Assembly (NCBI GenBank): GCA_023229765.1 | Contig: JALNYO010000053.1 | Span: 1 to 20,393 of the forward strand | Source: Syntrophales bacterium | GTDB lineage: Bacteria > Desulfobacterota > Syntrophia > Syntrophales > UBA5619 | Direction of reading: 5' to 3' | Length of the DNA: 20,393 nucleotides | Shown: piece after piece, positions 13,819 through 20,393 of the stretch | How positions within the stretch are numbered: the stretch's first letter is position 1 | How the letters are laid out: each line of letters begins with the position of its first letter | Position numbers and translations under genes: made by a program | The notes under the pieces: generated by a model | The model's input: the letters and a program-made list of their open reading frames with translations, nothing else | The model's database searches: none | Told to the model about the DNA's origin: nothing

Positions 13819-16548
13819 ATGACTGGAATCACTTCCTACGGCGCGCATATTCCCCGCCTGCGACTAAACCGCATGTCCGTTTTTCAGGCGATGGGCTGGT
13901 TTGCGCCGGCAACCATGATGGTTGCGCAGGGGGAGCGTTCCCTCTGCAACCACGATGAAGACTCGCTGACAATGGCGGTTGCCGCTGCCCGGGACTGTCT
14001 GATCGGGAAAGACAAAGCAGTCGTGGACGGTCTCTATCTGTGCTCGACGACGCTGCCCTTCGCCGACCGGCAGAACTCGGGAATAGTCGCGACGGCGCTC
14101 AATCTGGGGGCGGAAATGATAACCGCCGACTTCACCTCCTCGCAGCGGGCCGGAACGACGGGTCTGCTGACCGCCCTTGAGGTGGCCGAAGGGGGAAGCC
14201 GCCGCAGCATCCTCGTCGCCGCCTCCGACAAAAGAGAGGCCAAACCCGCCTCCTTCTATGAGATGTGGTTCGGCGATGGCGCGGCGGCGCTTTTGGTCGG
14301 CAATCAAAACGTGATCGCCGAATTCATCGGCTCTTACACGGTTTCATACGATTTCATTGACCACTACCGGGGCGCGGGAAAGAACTTTGATTATACCTGG
14401 GAGGAGCGCTGGCTCCGCGAGGAGGGCTACTCCAAATTCATCCCCGAAGCGGTGGCCGGCCTTTTCAAGAAATTGAATATCACGATGGATGATGTGCAGA
14501 AGCTGGTTTTCCCCTGCATCTTTAAGGCGGAACATCTTGCCATTGCCAGGAAAATGGGCGCCGCTCCGGGGAAGCTTGTCTCGCAGATGCACGAGGTCTG
14601 CGGGGAGACGGGGACCGCTCATCCGCTGTTGATGATGATTTCCGCCCTCGAGACGGCCCAGCCGGGCGACGGGATTCTTGTCGCCGGCTTCGGCCAGGGA
14701 TGCGACGCCCTCTACTTCAAAGTGACAGAGGAAATCAGCAACCTGGCGCCCCGCTCCGGCGTGAGAGGGTCGCTTGCAAACAAAAAGACCACTGACAATT
14801 ATCTGAAATATCTCAAATTCAGAAATCTGATTCAGCCGGAAAGGGGAATCCGCGGGGAGGCCCCGACCCAGACGGCCATGACGACCCTCTGGCGGAATCG
14901 CAAGATGGTGACCGGTCTGGTCGGGGGAAAATGCCGGGATTGCGGGACGCCGCAGTACCCGAAACTTGACATCTGCATAAATCCCGAGTGCGGTCATGTA
15001 AGCAGCCAGGACGATTATGAATTCGCCGATCGCCCCGCCCATGTCAAGAGTTTTACCGGCGATCTGCTGGCCGTTTCCGTTGATCCGCCAGCGGTCTATG
15101 GGATGGTTCAGTTTGATGACGGCGGCCGCTTCATGGCCGATTTCACCGACTGCGAGCTTGCCGATCTCAAGGTAGGGCTGCCCGTCCGGATGGTCTTCCG
15201 GCAGAGATTTACCGATGAGGAAAGGGGTTTTACCGGCTACTTCTGGAAGGCGGTTCCGGAGATAGGCGCCGCAGTGGCACTTCCCGAAATCCGTTTTGAC
15301 AAACGAGTGGCAATTGTAACCGGCGCGGGAGGGGGCTTGGGAAGAATATACGCCCTTGAACTCGCCAAACGGGGGGCAAAAGTTGTCGTCAACGACTTCG
15401 GCGGCGCCCGGGATGGGGCGGGCGCTGGTTCCGGAAGCCCAGCCGACCTTGTTGTCGAAGAGATTCGCGCGCTTAAAGGCGAGGCGATCGCCAATTACGA
15501 CAACGTGGCGACGCCGGAGGGCGGCGAGCGCATCGTCAAAATGGCCCTCGAGTACTTTGGAGGCGTTGACATCCTGATCAATAACGCGGGCATAATCCGG
15601 GACAAGACCTTTCTCAATATGGAGCCGGAAAACTGGAAGGCCGTGGTCGCCGTCCATCTGAACGGCGCCTACAACGTCACCCGCCCGGCGTTTGCCGCAA
15701 TGCGCGAGCGCGGTTACGGCCGAATCATCATGACCTCCTCGGCGGCCGGGCTGTACGGCAACTTCGGGCAGACAAATTATGGCGCGGCCAAGATGGGGCT
15801 GGTCGGCTTCATGAATACGATAAAAATAGAAGGGGCAAAGTACAATATCAAAGTCAACACTATCGCCCCGATGGCGGCCTCGCGTCTTACCGAGGATTTG
15901 CTGCCGCCGGAGATGGCTAAGCGAATGCAGCCCGACTACATCGCCGGGATGGTTCTGTACCTCTGCTCGGAGAGCTGCAACGAAAGCGGCGATATCTTCA
16001 ATGCCGCGGCCGGTTACTACAGCCGGGCCGCAATCATGACTGGGGCAGGGGCGCTCCTGAGCGACGGCGCGACGATTCCGACGCCCGAGGATATCCGCGA
16101 CAACTGGGAGAGGATCAACAGCCTGGAGAACGTGCGGGAGATAACCGACGCGACCTCAGCCATCACCTCGTTTCTTATGCCCCCGTCGCCGGAGGCGAAA
16201 AATGGAGAAAAGACGGCCGGAAGCGCTGATGTAAAGGGCGTTTTCGCCAGGATGCCGGAGGCGTTTGACCCCGCGGCGGCGGCCGGGAAGGATGTCGTCT
16301 TTCAGTTTTTGATCTCCGGCGGAGGGGGGGGGGAATGGATTGTCGCCGTCAAGGATGGAACCTGCCGCATTGAAGCAGGCAAGGCGGAGAAGCCGACTAC
16401 GACAATCATCATGGCCGATGAGGATTTCATCAAACTGATCACCGGCGAGCTGGACGGGATGCAGGCCTACACCTCCGGCAAACTGAAGGTGGAGGGCGAC
16501 CTGATGAAATCGCAGTTGATCGGCAGGTTGTTCAAATTTAAAAATTGA
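13819..16548 (+). CDS. four-domain fusion: HMG-CoA-synthase-like / DUF35 Zn-ribbon-OB / SDR / SCP2
   Basis: A 909-aa protein with four domains in order. (1) About 1-330: thiolase-fold, HMG-CoA-synthase/KAS III-like (ITSYGAHIPRLRL, FGDGAAALLVG, ETGTAHPLL, GFGQGCDAL). Where the family has its nucleophile (ACxAGTAGL), this protein reads SQRAGTTGL, so Gln109 replaces Cys. The usual HxP is FPC. (2) About 365-480: DUF35 with zinc ligands C372, C375, C386 and C391, then an OB fold. (3) About 490-760: MFE-2-type SDR with TGAGGGLG (501-508), NNAG (588-591) and YGAAK (Y654, K658). (4) About 805-909: SCP2 lipid-carrier domain ending in KLKVEGDLMKSQLIGRLFKF. Likely roles: 3-hydroxyacyl-CoA dehydrogenase plus acyl-CoA binding. 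The first two domains may act with the next gene's thiolase or as a C-C lyase. CAGGAGG precedes ATG 13819. Confidence 0.88.
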   Translation: MTGITSYGAHIPRLRLNRMSVFQAMGWFAPATMMVAQGERSLCNHDEDSLTMAVAAARDCLIGKDKAVVDGLYLCSTTLPFADRQNSGIVATALNLGAEMITADFTSSQRAGTTGLLTALEVAEGGSRRSILVAASDKREAKPASFYEMWFGDGAAALLVGNQNVIAEFIGSYTVSYDFIDHYRGAGKNFDYTWEERWLREEGYSKFIPEAVAGLFKKLNITMDDVQKLVFPCIFKAEHLAIARKMGAAPGKLVSQMHEVCGETGTAHPLLMMISALETAQPGDGILVAGFGQGCDALYFKVTEEISNLAPRSGVRGSLANKKTTDNYLKYLKFRNLIQPERGIRGEAPTQTAMTTLWRNRKMVTGLVGGKCRDCGTPQYPKLDICINPECGHVSSQDDYEFADRPAHVKSFTGDLLAVSVDPPAVYGMVQFDDGGRFMADFTDCELADLKVGLPVRMVFRQRFTDEERGFTGYFWKAVPEIGAAVALPEIRFDKRVAIVTGAGGGLGRIYALELAKRGAKVVVNDFGGARDGAGAGSGSPADLVVEEIRALKGEAIANYDNVATPEGGERIVKMALEYFGGVDILINNAGIIRDKTFLNMEPENWKAVVAVHLNGAYNVTRPAFAAMRERGYGRIIMTSSAAGLYGNFGQTNYGAAKMGLVGFMNTIKIEGAKYNIKVNTIAPMAASRLTEDLLPPEMAKRMQPDYIAGMVLYLCSESCNESGDIFNAAAGYYSRAAIMTGAGALLSDGATIPTPEDIRDNWERINSLENVREITDATSAITSFLMPPSPEAKNGEKTAGSADVKGVFARMPEAFDPAAAAGKDVVFQFLISGGGGGEWIVAVKDGTCRIEAGKAEKPTTTIIMADEDFIKLITGELDGMQAYTSGKLKVEGDLMKSQLIGRLFKFKN
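16324..16333 (+). repeat. G10 homopolymer inside the SCP2 domain coding sequence
   Basis: Ten consecutive G residues encode part of SGGGGGEW (residues 833-840). Replication or sequencing slippage here would remove the last about 75 residues of the SCP2 domain. Confidence 0.9.
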
Positions 16549-16596
16549 AGGTTTACATAAAGCAAAATATATAAATAATATCGATATTAACCTTCA
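16546..16596. promoter_or_regulatory. AT-rich island with nested palindromes before the thiolase gene
   Basis: Within 73 nt between genes, tgaaggtt (16546-16553) and aaccttca (16589-16596) form an 8-bp inverted repeat that encloses a perfect 14-bp palindrome taatatcgatatta (16576-16589). The stretch is very AT-rich inside a GC-rich operon. It is a possible internal promoter, operator or RNA processing hairpin; no clear -35/-10 pair was identified. Confidence 0.5.
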
Positions 16597-16621
16597 CTTC
16601 CGTTAACAAGGAGGAAAAACA

Positions 16622-17830
16622 ATGGCTTCTGGAATAAGAGACAAGGTGGCGATTCTCGGGATGGGGTGCAGCCGCTTCGGAGAGCGCTGGGATGTCGGGG
16701 CCGAGGAGTTGATGGTGGAATCCTTCCAGGAGTGCCTCGCCGATGCGGGGATCGAGAAAGACCAGATTCAGGCGGCCTGGTTCGGAACCTGCATGGAAGA
16801 GATCGGCGTCGGTAAATCGGCCATTCCGCTCGGGGTGACCTTGAGACTGCCGAATATCCCGGTGACGCGGACGGAAAACTACTGCGCCACTGCCACCGAG
16901 GCCTTCCGGGGGGCCGTCTATGCGGTTGCCTCCGGGGCCTACGACATCTGCCTGGCCCTCGGGGTGGAAAAATTGAAGGACACCGGCTACGGAGGTCTCC
17001 CCAATCCCGGCTCCGGGTTTGGCTCGCTCAACTGGCTGTGGTGGCCCAACCTCACCGCTCCGGGCAGCTTCGCCCAGTTGGCGACCGCCTACGCGGCGAA
17101 ATACCGAATTCCCGACAGGGATCTGAAACGGGCTATGGCCCATGTCTCAATGAAGAGCCATGCCAACGGCGTTCTTAACCCGAAGGCCCATTTGCGCAAG
17201 GCCGTCTCGCTGGAGCAGATTATCACCGCCCCAATCATCGCCTCTCCGCTGGGACTGTTCGACTGCTGCGGGGTCAGCGACGGTTCAGCCTGCGCGATTG
17301 TGACAACTCCGGAAATAGCCAAATCACTGGGTAAAAATGATATCATTTCCGTCAAGGCAATCCAGCTTGCCGTCTCTGATGGCAGCGAGAGCAGTTTCAA
17401 CGATTGGGATGGGGAGCATTTTGTGACAACCAGCAAGTGCAGCACGAAAGCCTATGAAGAGGCGGGGATCAAAAATCCCCGCGAGGAAATCAGCATGATG
17501 GAACTGCACGACTGCTTCTCGATTACCGAAATGGTTACCTACGAAGACCTCCATATTTCTGAACGCGGTCACGCCTGGAAAGATTCCCTTGACGGTTTCT
17601 ACGATCGCGACGGCAGACTGCCCGCCCAGGTTGACGGGGGGCTCAAATGTTTCGGTCATCCGATCGGGGCCTCCGGTTTGCGGATGCTCTACGAGATGTA
17701 CCTGCAGCTCCTCGGCCGCGCCGGGGAGAGGCAGCTCAAAGACCCGCGCTATGGCCTGACGCACAATCTCGGTGGCTTCCCGTTCCAGAATGTCTGCGCC
17801 GTCTCGATTCTCGGCCGCTACGAAAAATAG
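16622..17830 (+). CDS. SCP2-type thiolase / acetyl-CoA C-acyltransferase family
   Basis: A 402-aa thiolase of the SCPx/BbsB-like branch. Visible are ENYCATATEAF with nucleophile C88, ELHDCFSITE with H296 and CFGHPIGASG with H346, close to the SCP-2 thiolase pattern; the end reads NLGGFPFQNVCAVSILG. All expected catalytic residues are present, in contrast to the thiolase-fold domain of the preceding protein. Predicted reaction: CoA-dependent cleavage of 3-ketoacyl-CoA, including 2-methyl-branched 3-ketoacyl-CoA if SCPx-like. Thiolases of this type commonly need a DUF35 protein as partner, and the only DUF35 here is fused in the upstream product. AAGGAGG precedes ATG 16622. The stop TAG overlaps the ribosome site of the next gene. 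Confidence 0.88.
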   Translation: MASGIRDKVAILGMGCSRFGERWDVGAEELMVESFQECLADAGIEKDQIQAAWFGTCMEEIGVGKSAIPLGVTLRLPNIPVTRTENYCATATEAFRGAVYAVASGAYDICLALGVEKLKDTGYGGLPNPGSGFGSLNWLWWPNLTAPGSFAQLATAYAAKYRIPDRDLKRAMAHVSMKSHANGVLNPKAHLRKAVSLEQIITAPIIASPLGLFDCCGVSDGSACAIVTTPEIAKSLGKNDIISVKAIQLAVSDGSESSFNDWDGEHFVTTSKCSTKAYEEAGIKNPREEISMMELHDCFSITEMVTYEDLHISERGHAWKDSLDGFYDRDGRLPAQVDGGLKCFGHPIGASGLRMLYEMYLQLLGRAGERQLKDPRYGLTHNLGGFPFQNVCAVSILGRYEK

Positions 17831-17841
17831 GAGAAGCGTAA

Positions 17842-18984
17842 ATGGATATACTTAAATATACAGAAGAACACAGAATATTTCGGGATTCTCTCCGGAGGTT
17901 CCTGGAACGGGAGATAACCCCCCACGTTGACGAGTGGGAGGAGGCGGGGATTGTCCCCAAGGAGGCGTGGAAGAAGATGGGTGAGCAGGGCTATCTCGCG
18001 ATGGGGGTTCCCGAAGAGTATGGAGGGCTGGGGGCGGATTTCCTCTATTCCGTGATTGTTGCCGAGGAGATGGCGCGGACGAACCATACGGGGCTTGCCG
18101 CGTCGCTGCACAGCGACATCATTGTCCCCTACATCCAGTCCTTCGCCTCCGAAGACCAGAAGCACAAATACCTGCCCGGCTGCGTATCCGGCGACATCAT
18201 CACCGCCGTCGCGATGACCGAGCCGAACGCGGGCACCGACCTCGCCGGGATGAAAACAACGGCCCTCGAACGGGGTGACGAGATAATCCTTAATGGCCAG
18301 AAGACCTTTATCAGCAATGCGATCAACTGCGATCTGGTGGTTCTTGCCGCCCGCGATCCTGAAACAAAAGACCCGCACAAGGCAGTTGATCTCTACCTTG
18401 TCGAAGCGGGAACTCCTGGTTTTGAGAAGGGCAAGCAGATCAAGAAGATCGGCTGGCACAGCCAGGATACCGGGGAGCTTTTTTTCAACGACTGCCGGAT
18501 ACCGAAGGAAAACAGGCTCGGCGAAAAGGGCTCCGGCTTTTTGAAGCTGATGCTGAAGCTACAGCAGGAGCGGCTTGTCTGCGCGATCGGGGCCGTCGCG
18601 GGGGCGGAATATATGCTCGCTTTGACTATCAAATACTGCAAGGAGCGAACAGCCTTCGGAAAACCTCTCTCGAAGTTCCAGAACACCCAGTTTGAGATCG
18701 TCGAGATGGCAACCGAGGTGAAACTGGGGAGAACGTTCATCGACAAGCTGATTGCCGACCATATGGAAGGTAAGGAAATCGTGGTTGATGTCTCGATGGC
18801 CAAGTACTGGACGACGGAGATGGCTTCCCGGGTTGCCGACCGCTGCGTGCAGCTTTTTGGGGGCTATGGTTACTGCGAGGAATACCCGATCGCCCGCGCC
18901 TGGCGCGATATCCGGGTAACCAGGATATTCGCGGGAACCAACGAGATCATGAAGGTTATCGCCGCCCGTTTCATGGGGCTGTAG
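17842..18984 (+). CDS. acyl-CoA dehydrogenase, LCAD/IVD-like catalytic-Glu position
   Basis: A 380-aa FAD enzyme of normal family length. The N-terminal helices, AMTEPNAGTDLAGMKT (124-139, flavin site), the mid beta domain (GWHSQDTGELFFNDCRIP) and the C-terminal RTAFGKPLSKFQ and LFGGYGYCEEYPI are standard. The Glu of the SCAD/MCAD motif (YEGT) is Ala here (RIFAGTNEIM, A364). A Glu is instead present at GAEYML (E256), the position used by long-chain and isovaleryl-CoA dehydrogenases. It makes the 2,3-unsaturated acyl-CoA that feeds the hydratase-2 domain; the branched or long-chain preference is inferred. TAGGAGA, overlapping the thiolase stop, is the ribosome site. 21 nt to the next gene. Confidence 0.93.
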   Translation: MDILKYTEEHRIFRDSLRRFLEREITPHVDEWEEAGIVPKEAWKKMGEQGYLAMGVPEEYGGLGADFLYSVIVAEEMARTNHTGLAASLHSDIIVPYIQSFASEDQKHKYLPGCVSGDIITAVAMTEPNAGTDLAGMKTTALERGDEIILNGQKTFISNAINCDLVVLAARDPETKDPHKAVDLYLVEAGTPGFEKGKQIKKIGWHSQDTGELFFNDCRIPKENRLGEKGSGFLKLMLKLQQERLVCAIGAVAGAEYMLALTIKYCKERTAFGKPLSKFQNTQFEIVEMATEVKLGRTFIDKLIADHMEGKEIVVDVSMAKYWTTEMASRVADRCVQLFGGYGYCEEYPIARAWRDIRVTRIFAGTNEIMKVIAARFMGL

Positions 18985-19005
18985 AAAATTGCCAAGGAGA
19001 AAAAG

Positions 19006-20187
19006 ATGGCAGGACCATTGAAAGGACTGAAGATTCTCGATTTTACCACGCTGCTGCCGGGGCCGTTCGCAACCATGACCCTGGCCGACCTCGGCGCGGA
19101 TGTTCTACAGGTTGTCTCCGGCTCCAGACCGGATCTGACCGCGTTCTGGCCGCCTTTTATCCCAGGGACAAAACTCTCCGCCGCCACGGCGATGCTCGGC
19201 AGGGGAAAGCGTTCCCTGACGCTGAATCTTAAGGATAAACGGGCTGCCGCGATTGTAGAAAAGCTGATCGCCGAATACGATATCGTTATTGAACAGTTCC
19301 GTCCTGGCGTGATGGCGCGGCTGGGGCTCGATTACGAAACGCTCTGCCGGGCAAATCCCGCGCTTATCTACTGTTCGCTCACCGGCTACGGCCAGACGGG
19401 ACCGATGAAAGACAGGGCGGGGCATGACATCAACTACCTGTCCCGTGCCGGAGTCATGTCATATTCAGGCAGGAAAGAAACGGGGCCGACGCTAACGGGA
19501 ATGCAGATCGCGGACGTCGCATCCGGCTCGAACAACGCGATTATCGGCATTCTGGCTGCGGTTATCCATCGCGAACGAGTCGGCGAAGGGCAGCATATCG
19601 ACGTCTCGATGACCGACGGCGTCGTCGCCTTCAACACCTTTGCCGGGACTGCTTTTCTTGCCGGCGGACAGGAACCTGGCATGGAAACTGAACTCCTCAA
19701 CGGCGGCTCCCTTTACGATTTTTACGAAACCAGCGACGGAAAATATCTCTCTTTCGGCGGGTTGGAGCCGCAGTTCTTCTCGGCCTTTTGCGCAGTCATC
19801 GGCCGTCCCGATCTGATTCCTGGCGGGGTAGCCCCAGCGGAGCTGCTAAAAATTAAAGAGGAAGTGCAGGCGATTATCAAAACCAAAAGCAGGGACGAGT
19901 GGTGCGCCCTCTTTGCGAAGACGGATGCCTGTGTCGAGCCGGTGCTGTCGCTCGCAGAGACTCTGGCCGATCCCCAGACATGGGAGCGGGGCATGGTGAT
20001 CGAGACGCCGCTTCCCGGCGGGAAAACAATAAAACAGATCGGCCACCCGATCCGCTACTCGGCTACTCCTCCCGAATACGGCCCCGCAGGTTCGCCAGCG
20101 GGGACGCACACCCAAGAGGTGCTTTCCAGCATCGGCTATCAGGAAGCGGAGATAGAGGAATTCGCCAGGACCGGCCTTTTCGCCTAA
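19006..20187 (+). CDS. CaiB/BaiF family protein, alpha-methylacyl-CoA racemase (AMACR)-like
   Basis: A 393-aa family III CoA-transferase fold protein. It carries GRGKRSLTLNLK (65-76) and LTGYGQTGPMKDRAGHDINY (125-144). The AMACR triad is present with the right spacing by eye: H140 (AGHDINY), D170 (QIADVASG) and E254 (GGLEPQFF); in the bacterial homologue MCR these are H126, D156 and E241. CoA-transferases of the family use an Asp instead and lack this set, so a racemase of 2-methylacyl-CoA (R to S) is favoured, with a CoA-transferase as alternative. It would supply the stereoisomer accepted by the upstream dehydrogenase. AAGGAG lies before ATG 19006. Last gene of the operon; no clear terminator follows. 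Confidence 0.85.
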   Translation: MAGPLKGLKILDFTTLLPGPFATMTLADLGADVLQVVSGSRPDLTAFWPPFIPGTKLSAATAMLGRGKRSLTLNLKDKRAAAIVEKLIAEYDIVIEQFRPGVMARLGLDYETLCRANPALIYCSLTGYGQTGPMKDRAGHDINYLSRAGVMSYSGRKETGPTLTGMQIADVASGSNNAIIGILAAVIHRERVGEGQHIDVSMTDGVVAFNTFAGTAFLAGGQEPGMETELLNGGSLYDFYETSDGKYLSFGGLEPQFFSAFCAVIGRPDLIPGGVAPAELLKIKEEVQAIIKTKSRDEWCALFAKTDACVEPVLSLAETLADPQTWERGMVIETPLPGGKTIKQIGHPIRYSATPPEYGPAGSPAGTHTQEVLSSIGYQEAEIEEFARTGLFA

Positions 20188-20270
20188 GGCCGAGGTTTAA
20201 TAGCAACTGCTTGGGCAGAAGGGCTGAAGATTATTCAGACTAATTGCGTGAGCAGTTAAGTCGAGAGGAT

Positions 20271-20393
20271 TCAGGATGATTTCTTGTCGTCGGATTTATT
20301 ATCCTCTTTTTTGGGAGTGACGTCTATCTCATTCGGCTCATTGCTGGATTTCTTGAAGTTTCTGATGGTCTTGCCCAGAGCGCTGCCGATTTC
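20271..20393 (-). CDS. tatA: C-terminal part of TatA/TatE-like twin-arginine translocase protein (partial)
   Basis: The minus strand from the window edge reads EIGSALGKTIRNFKKSSNEP, then a charged tail NEIDVTPKKEDNKSDDKKSS and a TGA stop at 20271-20273. The amphipathic helix (LGKxIRxFKK) followed by a disordered charged tail is the TatA/TatE C-terminus. The N-terminal membrane helix lies beyond the window. TatA forms the variable-size pore for folded proteins. It is convergent with the catabolic operon, 83 nt apart. Confidence 0.8.
   Translation of the reverse strand, partial: EIGSALGKTIRNFKKSSNEPNEIDVTPKKEDNKSDDKKSS

Noticed and set aside
11575..15657. Long minus-strand open frames opposite the fusion genes (for example 12625-13695 and 14344-15657)
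   Set aside because: They are shadows of GC-rich coding sequence: low-complexity, Gly/Arg/His-rich products with no family motifs, while the + strand encodes clear enzyme domains.
11986..20187. Toluene/benzylsuccinate (bbs) beta-oxidation operon
   Set aside because: Thiolase, DUF35, SDR, acyl-CoA dehydrogenase and a CaiB-like protein all have bbs counterparts. However, there is only one CaiB-type protein, with an AMACR triad rather than a two-subunit CoA-transferase, there is no benzylsuccinate synthase, and SCP2/hydratase-2 domains do not belong to bbs. Kept only as an alternative.
1..20393. CRISPR array
   Set aside because: No regularly spaced repeats with unique spacers; the only tandem repeat is the 12-bp triplet at 11089-11125.

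Overview
The window has two very different halves, separated by a tRNA-Arg(ACG) gene at about 10.9-11.0 kb.

Left half (1-10.9 kb). This is an AT-richer, gene-fragmented accessory region. It opens with a tyrosine recombinase and a co-transcribed shikimate-kinase-like P-loop protein. A run of small, mostly uncharacterised genes follows: a small membrane protein, a conserved acidic protein, DUF2786, a zinc-ribbon protein, an NTF2-like protein, a four-helix membrane protein, a PAS fragment and a helical partner. Next come an endonuclease I gene broken by one in-frame TGA, an alpha/beta hydrolase and a nitroreductase. It ends in a scrapyard of mobile DNA: an IS66 internal-deletion derivative that keeps both terminal inverted repeats, the left part of a second IS66-type element (tnpA and truncated tnpB), a C-terminal fragment of a RIT/XerC-like recombinase beside a 15-bp inverted repeat, and a zinc-ribbon DUF6431-like protein. 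Several small frames here carry nonsense or frameshift lesions, so the region is decaying.

Right half (11.2-20.2 kb). This is a GC-richer, tightly packed catabolic operon, all on the + strand, with strong Shine-Dalgarno sequences. The order is TetR-family regulator; hydratase-2/SDR fusion (586 aa); four-domain fusion of HMG-CoA-synthase-like fold, DUF35 zinc-ribbon/OB, SDR and SCP2 (909 aa); SCP2-type thiolase; LCAD-like acyl-CoA dehydrogenase; and AMACR-like CaiB/BaiF protein. Together these match, step for step, the peroxisomal beta-oxidation route for 2-methyl-branched and sterol side-chain acyl-CoAs: racemase, dehydrogenase, MFE-2 hydratase/dehydrogenase, SCPx thiolase, SCP2 carrier. Here the MFE-2 domains are redistributed over two adjacent fusion proteins. 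The thiolase-fold domain of the 909-aa protein appears to have lost its catalytic Cys (Gln in its place), which suggests a non-condensing role such as retro-aldol cleavage, decarboxylation or scaffolding with DUF35. The window closes with the C-terminus of a convergent tatA-like gene.

Organism: the gene styles (IS66 type, DUF2786, the CoA-ester operon with HMGCS-like/DUF35 proteins, TatA) most resemble an anaerobic Desulfobacterota/Deltaproteobacteria member such as a syntroph or sulfate reducer. This is inference from family resemblance, not from a marker gene.
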